Part shown: positions 1-4,985 of the stretch, piece after piece
Layout: the number at the start of each line of letters is the position of its first letter
Position numbering within the stretch: position 1 is the stretch's first letter
DNA from: Victivallales bacterium
GTDB taxonomy: Bacteria > Verrucomicrobiota > Lentisphaeria > Victivallales > UBA1829
NCBI GenBank assembly: GCA_016285335.1
Contig: JAEEQO010000190.1
Location: forward strand, 1 to 5,687
Direction of reading: 5' to 3'
Length of the DNA stretch: 5,687 bases
Translations under genes and position numbers: made by a program
Notes under the pieces: generated by a model
What the model was told of the DNA's origin: nothing
Databases searched by the model: none
The model's input: only the letters and a program-made list of their open reading frames with translations

Positions 1-1
1 G

Positions 2-631
2 ACGCAGGACGAAGCTGAACTGGTGTCCAATTTAATTAAAGAGCTGGACATCCCGCAAGACGGCAAGTCCGGCTTGAAACTGGCATTCAACGCCGGGAAA
101 ACACAGACTGTGCACGACTTCACCATGGCAATCCGTAGGATCGCGGCACGAATTAAAAACATGGATGCCCGCCGTTCTCTGCTGGAAGTCCTCTGCGCAC
201 TAGCCATCGTGGATCATTCACTCACGCAGGATGAACGCATTCTGCTGACAATAGCGGAATCAGAGTTGAATCTGCTTGGTTTCCTGCAGCATTTCTTTGC
301 GGGTAGTTCGTCCGAATTTTCCGGAAACGCCGAATACGCGTCTTCGTCCGGACGTGATTCAGACAATGCAGGCGGGCGGAGCCGCTTCACTGATGACGTC
401 GTGGCGGACGGCATGACGCTGGACCAGTGCTATGCAACGCTCGGCTGCACGAAAGATGTGTCAAACGAGGAACTCAAACGCTGCTGGCGGGCCAAAGCGA
501 AGGAATTTCATCCGGATAAGGTTGCGGCAAAAGGCCTGTCTGCCGCCTTCATCGAACATGCAAAAGTGCAGATGCAGAAAATCAACAACGCGTACGAGGC
601 GATTTGCAAGTCGCGCGGAATCCATTCGTGA
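2..631 (+). CDS. djlA: DjlA-like J-domain co-chaperone, C-terminal part (5' end outside window)
   Basis: The frame is open to the left edge, and the seven residues before the first possible start (a GTG at 23) fit the family, so the true start lies upstream. 209 residues are visible. Residues 1-97 form a helical TerB/DjlA-like domain, with an acidic metal-site-like segment and the pattern 'DARRSLLEVLCALAIVDHSLTQDER'-type typical of DjlA. Residues 100-137 are a Ser/Gly/Asp-rich linker. Residues 139-205 are a C-terminal J domain with the HPD motif at 170-172 (KEFHPDKVAAKGL), which stimulates DnaK ATPase in this family. Domain order and the match around HPDK-VAKGL are those of DjlA, an inner-membrane-anchored co-chaperone. 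Its N-terminal membrane segment would be off the left edge and is not seen. The TGA stop is at 629-631. No downstream partner lies on the same strand, so it ends its transcription unit. Membrane anchoring is inferred from the family. Confidence 0.88.
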   Translation, partial: TQDEAELVSNLIKELDIPQDGKSGLKLAFNAGKTQTVHDFTMAIRRIAARIKNMDARRSLLEVLCALAIVDHSLTQDERILLTIAESELNLLGFLQHFFAGSSSEFSGNAEYASSSGRDSDNAGGRSRFTDDVVADGMTLDQCYATLGCTKDVSNEELKRCWRAKAKEFHPDKVAAKGLSAAFIEHAKVQMQKINNAYEAICKSRGIHS

Positions 632-710
632 GTTGGATTTCGGACTCCGAATGCCCTATGTTTTGAAGTCAGACAGCTTTTCGCAGGGGGCTTTCTCCCT
701 TTCTCCATTT

Positions 711-804
711 TCTCCGTGAGCTCACTTCACCTCATAAGGAGGTCACGGAGATTATGCGCCGAAAAGCATAAGGGCGCATTATTCACTCAAAACCCATGAC
801 CTCC
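711..804. repeat. Compound inverted repeat with two mutually exclusive stems
   Basis: Bases 738-745 (GGAGGTCA) pair perfectly with 797-804 (TGACCTCC). Nested inside, 751-760 pair with 773-782 in a 10-bp stem with one mismatch and a 12-base loop. Together they make one long interrupted hairpin of 67 bases. A third perfect 9-bp stem, 711-719 (TCTCCGTGA) with 743-751 (TCACGGAGA), shares bases 743-745 and 751 with the other two and so competes with them. No run of T follows, so it is not a classical intrinsic terminator. The arrangement suits a structured RNA, an attenuator-like switch, or a palindromic repeat element. Whether it is transcribed is not visible. The strand is unknown. Confidence 0.5.
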
Positions 805-970
805 AAATGAAGAGGACTTTGTTTCGTGGAGGGTACGAAATCGAATCAGCGCGGCCCCTATTTCTGAGCTCATAATCGCTGGAAACCGCTCTTTAACGGG
901 TCCACAGAAACGCACGCCTTACTCCTTGTCACTTCTGACTATTTTCTGGGATCGCGCCAAAAAGGCTGTC

Positions 971-1140
971 TTGACGTTTATGCACGCGCGTATTCAGCGC
1001 GAACTATCGTCTTACATGCAAGTCAATTATTCAACTATTCTTGAGCGGGAATAAAAGAATAGTCAGGAGAAATCTTCCGATTTTCTTGTCATATTTCGCT
1101 TGACATTTCCAAAGATGCCACCATTTTGACATTCATGCAC
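971..1140. repeat. Direct repeat TTGACRTTYATGCAC, two copies
   Basis: Bases 971-985 (TTGACGTTTATGCAC) and 1126-1140 (TTGACATTCATGCAC) match at 13 of 15 positions, 155 bases apart. A third partial copy, TTGACATTT, starts at 1100. TTGACA resembles a -35 box, but no well-spaced -10 box was found behind the first copy. The second copy ends eight bases before the stop codon of hipA. This may be a binding site, the edges of an old insertion, or chance in a region containing several similar words. Confidence 0.35.
1034..1063 (-). terminator. hipA: Possible hipA 3' hairpin (weak terminator)
   Basis: ACTATTCTT at 1034-1042 and AAGAATAGT at 1055-1063 form a perfect 9-bp stem with a 12-base loop, about 86-115 bases past the hipA stop codon. 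The stem is AT-rich and is not followed by a clear T-run on either strand, so intrinsic termination would be weak. It may instead stabilise the mRNA 3' end. It is the only clear local hairpin on this side of hipA. Confidence 0.3.
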
Positions 1141-1148
1141 AGGAACGT

Positions 1149-2423
1149 TCATTTTTTCAGGTAAGTCCTGAATTCCGGCAACATCTGTTTTACGATATCA
1201 TCGGGGACACCGGCCTCCCTAGCAAAGTCGCCAAACGCCAGTGCCGCCTCGCATACCGTATTGATGATCTCCTGCGGCTTGGAAATGTCAAAGTGTTTCG
1301 CCACAGTTATGAGGTCCTCGGTGATGAAACCGTCGCGTTTCCCGTTGATGGACATCTGGTGCTGTCCCGTCCATTTCGAGCCGGGCTTATAGGCCCATGC
1401 CATATCATAGGCGGGCGCAAGATGCCAGACGCCATCCCTCGTCATGAGGAACGAGATGTTTTTGGTGTGGTCGTCGTGATTGCGGACAACCGCATTGAAA
1501 ACCATTCGACGGAACAGCTGGGCTTTTTCGGAGGGAAGCAGTTTCAGCTTCTCCATCGTGTCGAAAGCCTGCTCATAGGAATTCGCCACGGGATTGTTGT
1601 AATCCATGTGCCGCATGGCGCAGAGGGTCTGGATATGAAGTTTTTCCCCATTCAGCCTGTCAAAACGCTTCGACATGAAGTGGGCGCAATCGTGGTCCTC
1701 CAGCAGACGGCATTCGCTCATCTGGATCCCCGCTGATTTCGCCATGAGGTAATAGGCATACTCGATACGACCGTAGGACTTCCCGTCTTTCCGCACATCG
1801 AATTTCAGCAGCCAGTAGTCGCATCCGGCTGGAGCATCGACCTGACCGGAATATACTTCGTTTGTCTCGGAATTCCACGCGATCACGGCTTTGGGACGCG
1901 CACCGCCTGCCGACGATCCGACTTGCAGGATATCGTGGAAGGTTGATTTCTTATCATCCAGAGAAACCTTGAACGATTCCCGTTTCCGCATGATCTCCGC
2001 GGCCAGTTGCGAAAGCGCGTTGACATTGAGTTTCTGCGATTTCCTCACCCGTGACAGCGCCGGCTTGAATTCCAATGCGCCCATGCCCCGTTTCCCGATG
2101 TAGCAGAGCTTTTCAACCGGATCGAACGAGTTTTCAGGACGCCCCTGCGTCCGCAGGAAGGCGTTGAGGACCGCATTGCCGAAATAATCCGGCAGCGAGT
2201 CGGCCAGCAGTCCGGGCAGCCCCTGGAACGTTTCCTCGGAAAGCCCCGGAAAACTGTAGATCTGCTGTCCGGAGATCGGCATCATCAATGGAGCGAGTTC
2301 CAGATTTTGCTTTTTGAACTTGTCGTCATATTCGAAAAAGGCGACATGAAGCGCCGAATCCCACCCGACTGCCCCGACGAGTGTATCCCAGATAAAAACA
2401 TTTGCAAGTGTGGTTATGCTCAT
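1149..2423 (-). CDS. hipA: HipA-family Ser/Thr kinase toxin of a type II toxin-antitoxin system
   Basis: The 424-residue protein is close to the usual HipA length (E. coli, about 440). Residues 1-110 match the N-terminal HipA subdomain, with PGLSEE..GLPG.L.DSLPD (58-79). The kinase core follows. The Gly-rich loop GSSAGGARPKA (169-179) places Ser171 at the position of the E. coli autophosphorylation site Ser150, and Lys207 in LLKFD is the likely ATP-binding lysine. The catalytic loop NHDDHTKN (315-322) puts the catalytic aspartate at 317, and YD (339-340) in LAPAYD supplies the metal-binding aspartate. All key residues are present, so the enzyme should be active. HipA kinases phosphorylate targets such as aminoacyl-tRNA synthetases (GltX in E. 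coli) and cause growth arrest and persistence; the target here is unknown. The ATG at 2421-2423 overlaps the antitoxin stop as ATGA, implying translational coupling, and the SD in front of it is weak. The second adjacent serine (170) may also be a modification site. Confidence 0.94.
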   Translation of the reverse strand: MSITTLANVFIWDTLVGAVGWDSALHVAFFEYDDKFKKQNLELAPLMMPISGQQIYSFPGLSEETFQGLPGLLADSLPDYFGNAVLNAFLRTQGRPENSFDPVEKLCYIGKRGMGALEFKPALSRVRKSQKLNVNALSQLAAEIMRKRESFKVSLDDKKSTFHDILQVGSSAGGARPKAVIAWNSETNEVYSGQVDAPAGCDYWLLKFDVRKDGKSYGRIEYAYYLMAKSAGIQMSECRLLEDHDCAHFMSKRFDRLNGEKLHIQTLCAMRHMDYNNPVANSYEQAFDTMEKLKLLPSEKAQLFRRMVFNAVVRNHDDHTKNISFLMTRDGVWHLAPAYDMAWAYKPGSKWTGQHQMSINGKRDGFITEDLITVAKHFDISKPQEIINTVCEAALAFGDFAREAGVPDDIVKQMLPEFRTYLKK

Positions 2424-2707
2424 GATTTCTTCGTTGCTCTCCGGCGTTCCCTGCCATGAAGTTTTGCCAACTGGATCGGACTGATCGACGGCATGGGCAG
2501 AAACGCATCCAGCGAATCCAGTGCGTCAAGTGCGGTCAGAACGCGGATCAGGTTTGCCAGCGTGGAACCCTTGCCGTCTTCCAATCGTGCCACGGACGCC
2601 AAGCCGATCCCGGCGCGTTCCGCGACCTCTTTCTGGGAGAGATTCCGGTTCAGACGATGCCGTTTGACCCGTTCCCCGATTTCATGTAATGCCTGTTCCG
2701 TATTCAT
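2420..2707 (-). CDS. hipB: HipB-like XRE-family antitoxin and autorepressor
   Basis: The 95-residue protein has a Cro/C1-type helix-turn-helix at about residues 9-68: IGERVKRHRLNRNLSQKEVAERAG, then IGLASVARLEDGKGSTLANLIRVLTAL. It ends in a basic tail (GRERRRATKKS, 85-95). The size and fold match HipB (88 residues in E. coli), which dimerises, binds HipA and represses the hipBA promoter. The start is the ATG at 2705-2707 because AAAGGAG lies five bases upstream. An in-frame ATG 11 codons earlier would begin at 2740, upstream of the predicted -10 box and in the expected promoter, so it would not be in the mRNA. Antitoxin-first order and the ATGA overlap with hipA support joint expression with antitoxin in excess. 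The basic C-terminal tail could be the flexible, protease-sensitive end, by analogy with HipB and Lon; this is inference. Confidence 0.92.
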   Translation of the reverse strand: MNTEQALHEIGERVKRHRLNRNLSQKEVAERAGIGLASVARLEDGKGSTLANLIRVLTALDALDSLDAFLPMPSISPIQLAKLHGRERRRATKKS

Positions 2708-2708
2708 C

Positions 2709-2718
2709 GGAGCTCCTT
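2709..2718 (-). promoter_or_regulatory. hipB: Ribosome binding site of hipB (decides the start)
   Basis: On the minus strand the bases before the ATG at 2707 read AAAGGAGCTCCG. AAAGGAG, at the optimal distance of five bases, is a near-consensus Shine-Dalgarno site. It fixes the start at 2707 rather than at the upstream ATG at 2740. Confidence 0.8.
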
Positions 2719-2722
2719 TCGA

Positions 2723-2739
2723 TGCCATACAATATAGCA
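2723..2739. promoter_or_regulatory. Candidate HipB operator palindrome over the -10 box
   Basis: TGCCATA, then CAA, then TATAGCA form 7-bp arms with a single mismatch, covering the hipBA -10 box (2731-2736). Antitoxins of this family bind palindromes overlapping their own promoter, so this is the natural candidate for autorepression. It does not match the E. coli HipB operator (TATCC-N8-GGATA), as expected for a divergent repressor. Only one clear copy is seen. Confidence 0.45.
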
Positions 2740-2759
2740 CGGAATCAAGAAGAAGTCAA
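2731..2759 (-). promoter_or_regulatory. hipB: Sigma70-type promoter of hipBA
   Basis: The minus strand reads TTGACT (2759-2754), a 17-base spacer, then TATATT (2736-2731), preceded by TGC, an extended -10 element. Both boxes are near consensus. Transcription would start around 2724, leaving a leader of about 17 bases before hipB. This is the strongest promoter signal in the window. Confidence 0.78.
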
Positions 2760-2841
2760 GACAATAAATTAAAAATGATTGAAGATTGTTGATTAGAAGA
2801 TGCAATACACTGTTTGTGACGTGTTGAGTTTTTTTGTTTTT

Positions 2842-2870
2842 TTGGCGTTTTCAAAAGGCTCAATTATATA
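2842..2870 (+). promoter_or_regulatory. Candidate upstream promoter of the secreted-protein gene
   Basis: TTGGCG (2842-2847), a 17-base spacer and TATATA (2865-2870) give a plausible sigma70 site. It follows two T-runs (2829-2843), which may act as an AT-rich upstream element. It is about 80 bases before the start codon of the downstream gene. It is weaker than the site just below and could be a second promoter or noise in AT-rich DNA. Confidence 0.4.
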
Positions 2871-2880
2871 AGAGAGTGAC

Positions 2881-2909
2881 TTGACTTTTCCGGAAACCTG
2901 TGATAAAGT
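2881..2909 (+). promoter_or_regulatory. Likely main promoter of the secreted-protein gene
   Basis: TTGACT (2881-2886), a 17-base spacer and TAAAGT (2904-2909), with TG at 2901-2902 in the extended -10 position. Transcription would start near 2916, giving a leader of about 38 bases with GGAG (2942-2945) as the ribosome site eight bases before the ATG at 2954. Confidence 0.6.
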
Positions 2910-2953
2910 AGAGAAACTAAGCAGACTTATTCCGACACCACGGAGAAAATAAC

Positions 2954-4375
2954 ATGAAATACAAATCGGTCAGCACCATCGCCGCGATCCTCTGCGGTAT
3001 CTTTGCATTGTTTACCGCGACTCCGGCGACATCCGCGGAGATCATCGAGCATCCATACTGGATGACGGCGGAAAATACGAAAGGCATCCCGGAAGTGATC
3101 CTGCAGGGGTATCTGTATCGGAAAAACAAAACAAGAAAGGCGCTCGAAAAACAGAACGGCCCCAGGAGCGAAGAAGAGGAACGGAGGATCAACGACGTGT
3201 GGAGCGGGAATCTGCTGGAGTTGTCGCAGTATCTGGCCGAACACCCGGAGGAACAGCGGAAACTGGCGGAACATTACAAGAAGATCAGGATCGACGAGAT
3301 CGACTGGGGGAATCCGCCCGATCCGCCGTGGGTGAACGAGATCATTCGAAAAGAAATGGATCCGGCAAACCTGAAAGTGAACATCGAGCTCTATTACGAC
3401 AGCCCGGAATGGACGAAAGGGGCAGCCGAAAGAAATGCGCTGGGAGTTTTCGGCAGAACTTTTTTCCCGGATCAGCCTGCTCCCGTCGAAGGTCCTGACT
3501 TTGGAATCGGCTTTGGCGGGGGTAACGGGAATCATCCGGCCGACCGTTTCGAGCTCCTGAAACTCATTGCGCAGGAAAAAGAGAATCCGCATCAGTTCGA
3601 TGGTTTCTTCAACGCGAGAGACTGGGTGCGGTATTGGGAACAGCCGTACGGCGTCACCCGGAAGACCTGCGTGATCGACCGCGAATTCGAACGGAACGTC
3701 ATGCTCGTTCTGTCCAGGACGGTCCCCATTGCGGAGCCTCAGAAACAATGGAACGCGCCTTTGCTGTCCAGATCCCTCCGGGATGACGATCATTATCAGT
3801 ATTATCAATACACCTGGCTGAACCGCTGCAAACTCGGCGTACTGTCCATGCTCATCACCGTAATTGAGGATCATGCGACCGGACTGATCTATAAAAATGA
3901 TCTGCCGCGCGATGATATGAGGGCCGCGCTCGACCTCTTCGCCTCGAAACTGCAATCGGGAAACGACGATATGGAAGCGGTCGCCCGTCTTCTCCGCATG
4001 ATGCACTGGATGGCGCTGTGCGATATGCCCGGCGGAGCGGAATACGAAGCGATCGGGATGTGCCGCCGTGCATTGACGAAATGGGCAGGGATGAAGAACT
4101 GGTACTGGGAAAAATCGGAAGAACTCCTGCAGCATGACAAGAACAACAAGGATGCAGTGCTGATTCCGCATCCCGTCAAAAAGCTGGATTTCTGGCCGAA
4201 ACGCGATTCCGTGCAGCCGGACGAACCCGAAGTCATCCTCCCGCTGGAAGGGACGCTTAACGCTTCGGGCAAGTTCGTTTTTATAGGCGACACGATCCGG
4301 TACGACGCACCCGGCGAACACCAGGCCAGGCCCCGTCTGACGTCACGATCGACGGCAAGCCGTGGAAGGACCTGA
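2954..4375 (+). CDS. Unrecognised exported protein with a frameshifted C-terminus
   Basis: The 473-residue reading frame has GGAG eight bases before the ATG. Residues 1-28 are a clear Sec signal peptide: K2/K4, a hydrophobic core at about 8-21, and cleavage expected after ATSA at 28. The mature protein is therefore periplasmic, outer-surface or secreted. Residues 60-112 are highly charged and helical (coiled-coil-like). A Pro/Trp/Asp-rich stretch lies at 115-180, a Gly-rich turn (GIGFGGGNG) at 184-192, and helical, Trp/Tyr-rich sequence at 195-395. From 425 the sequence becomes beta-strand-like. I recognise no family or catalytic motif. Residues 459-473 (RPRLTSRSTASRGRT) are out of character: they are read in the wrong frame after a 5-bp tandem duplication at 4321-4330. 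Without one copy the ORF would run on through a sensible beta-rich tail. The product is probably truncated or misfolded at its C-terminus, unless the duplication is an assembly error. Confidence 0.82.
   Translation: MKYKSVSTIAAILCGIFALFTATPATSAEIIEHPYWMTAENTKGIPEVILQGYLYRKNKTRKALEKQNGPRSEEEERRINDVWSGNLLELSQYLAEHPEEQRKLAEHYKKIRIDEIDWGNPPDPPWVNEIIRKEMDPANLKVNIELYYDSPEWTKGAAERNALGVFGRTFFPDQPAPVEGPDFGIGFGGGNGNHPADRFELLKLIAQEKENPHQFDGFFNARDWVRYWEQPYGVTRKTCVIDREFERNVMLVLSRTVPIAEPQKQWNAPLLSRSLRDDDHYQYYQYTWLNRCKLGVLSMLITVIEDHATGLIYKNDLPRDDMRAALDLFASKLQSGNDDMEAVARLLRMMHWMALCDMPGGAEYEAIGMCRRALTKWAGMKNWYWEKSEELLQHDKNNKDAVLIPHPVKKLDFWPKRDSVQPDEPEVILPLEGTLNASGKFVFIGDTIRYDAPGEHQARPRLTSRSTASRGRT
4321..4330. 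repeat. Perfect 5-bp tandem duplication (CCAGG x2) causing a frameshift
   Basis: CCAGG at 4321-4325 is repeated directly at 4326-4330. Five bases are not a multiple of three, so the second copy shifts the frame. Deleting one copy joins ...APGEHQ to APSDVTIDGKPWKDL without any awkward codon, so this is the most economical explanation of the break. Short tandem duplications arise by replication slippage. Confidence 0.8.
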
Positions 4376-4506
4376 ACCAGCCGTTCAAGCTCGATTTTAC
4401 CCCGGATTTCGAGAATGTCATCATCGCGGACAGAGCGGGCGGGAACGGCGTTATGCTGAACAGAGGTTCGGAGCGGGCAGAGCTCACTCTCTTCATCGTC
4501 GATGCA
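4331..4506 (+). pseudogene. Out-of-frame C-terminal tail of the secreted-protein gene
   Basis: In the frame one step away from the upstream ORF, these bases read PSDVTIDGKPWKDLNQPFKL, then DFTPDFENVIIADRAGG, then NGVMLNRGSERAELTLFIVDA. This is a well-composed, alternately hydrophobic beta-sandwich-like sequence continuing the beta-rich region before the break. The frame stays open to a TGA at 4564-4566, but residues after about 4506 (HAPAPFPRPKECPGRSASP) look random and are antisense to the radical SAM fragment, so the genuine tail probably ends or is cut near 4506. Without the duplication the whole protein would be 535 residues by this frame. There is no start codon or ribosome site of its own that I can support. 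Confidence 0.75.
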
Positions 4507-4759
4507 CATGCGCCCGCGCCATTTCCACGACCGAAGGAATGTCCAGGTCGATCCGCGAGTCCTTGAACACGCCCTCGGAAAAGGAGCAGAACCGGCAGGC
4601 GGCAGGACATGCGTGGCGTTCCACTCCGATCTGACCGAGCAGGAGGCTGGTGTCGTGGAAACGTTTGTGGGACAGCGCACTCGCTTCCCGGCGCATTGCT
4701 TCTGCTTCAGGCGAATCTTCCGGGATGGAAAGGAGTTCGATCAATTCGTTGCGGGTCAT
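4493..4759 (-). pseudogene. N-terminal fragment of a BioB/ThiH-like radical SAM enzyme
   Basis: The 88-residue frame starts at the ATG at 4757-4759. Residues 2-45 are helical (ELIELLSIPEDSPEAEAMRR, then SLLLGQIGVE), as in radical SAM proteins related to biotin synthase. The cluster motif C51-x3-C55-x2-C58 (CPAACRFC, with the usual aromatic before the last Cys) would bind the 4Fe-4S cluster and S-adenosylmethionine. Recognisable sequence ends at about residue 82 (SVVEMARA); the last six residues HVHRR-stop do not fit, whereas such enzymes normally run on for some 250 residues of barrel. The gene is therefore cut off near base 4510, where it meets the tail of the opposing gene. The fragment cannot be catalytic alone. 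The ribosome site is poor (GAAAG about ten bases upstream). The substrate and exact subfamily are not determinable. Confidence 0.68.
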
Positions 4760-4824
4760 GGGGGTGTTTCTTTCGGGTATTGCTGGTTCGATTCATGGAA
4801 ACGCGAATGAATGGTTTAAGAAAT

Positions 4825-4853
4825 AAAATACCACACATTTCCCCAAAAAGCAA
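4825..4853 (-). promoter_or_regulatory. Candidate promoter of the radical SAM fragment
   Basis: On the minus strand TTGCTT (4853-4848), a 17-base spacer and TATTTT (4830-4825) form a plausible sigma70 promoter. Transcription would start near 4818, giving a leader of about 58 bases before the ATG at 4759. Its presence suggests the gene was once functional and lost its 3' part, not its start. Confidence 0.45.
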
Positions 4854-4900
4854 GGGAAACGCCTTGATTTCATGTGCTTTTTACTGGCTTATGTGGTATT
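4827..4900. repeat. 9-bp inverted repeat bracketing the radical SAM promoter
   Basis: AATACCACA at 4827-4835 is the exact reverse complement of TGTGGTATT at 4892-4900, with 56 bases between. The left copy overlaps the predicted -10 box (4825-4830). The pair could be two operator half-sites, a long hairpin in the leader, or the ends of a small element. The match is perfect but short. Confidence 0.4.
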
Positions 4901-4922
4901 CGGCTCGTTTTTGACAAATCCG

Positions 4923-4962
4923 CAAATGATAAAAGGGCCAAGTCCTTGAGGAGATGGCCCTT
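4923..4962 (-). terminator. Intrinsic terminator of the FG-repeat gene
   Basis: AAGGGCCA (4933-4940) and TGGCCCTT (4955-4962) form a perfect 8-bp GC-rich stem, with an inner TCC/GGA pairing around TTGA. On the minus strand the stem is followed directly by TTATCATTT, continuing the TT of the stem. It lies 24 bases past the stop codon at 4986, in the right place to end the FG-repeat transcript. On the plus strand a T8 run (4972-4979) follows after nine bases, so it may also work in the other direction. Confidence 0.8.
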
Positions 4963-4985
4963 GAAGAATCATTTTTTTTCAGAAC

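Larger units (their letters stand above)
632..1148. other. Gene-free intergenic region rich in inverted repeats
   Basis: No reading frame here has a credible start, ribosome site and protein-like composition, and no tRNA or rRNA is recognisable. The stretch lies between the 3' ends of djlA (plus) and hipA (minus), a convergent arrangement that normally needs only terminators, so 517 bases is long. It holds a weak stem just after djlA (685-689 with 696-700, followed by a pyrimidine-rich stretch), a compound hairpin at 711-804, a 9-bp perfect hairpin at 1034-1063, an 8-bp long-range inverted repeat (936-943 with 1058-1065), and a 15-bp near-identical direct repeat (971-985 and 1126-1140). It could be a small RNA locus, a remnant of a lost gene or mobile element, or two terminators plus spacer. 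Confidence 0.6.

Noticed and set aside
738..804. tRNA-like element, suggested by an 8-bp closing stem over 67 bases
   Set aside because: There is no T-arm consensus (GGTTCGAATCC-like), no D-arm pattern and no anticodon arm in the right place.
2927..4321. Long minus-strand frame of 464 codons opposite the secreted-protein gene
   Set aside because: It is rich in Arg, Pro, His and Phe in the manner of an antisense shadow, has no ribosome site, and lies entirely opposite a gene with a signal peptide, a good promoter and sensible composition.
4321..4345. Programmed ribosomal frameshift in the secreted-protein gene
   Set aside because: No slippery heptamer, no downstream pseudoknot-like stem and no upstream SD-like stimulator; the CCAGG duplication explains the shift fully.
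3889..4680. Minus-strand frame of 263 codons bridging the secreted gene and the radical SAM fragment
   Set aside because: It runs antisense through two better-supported coding sequences, its Ser/Arg/Pro-rich composition is typical of off-frame translation, and it shows no domain.
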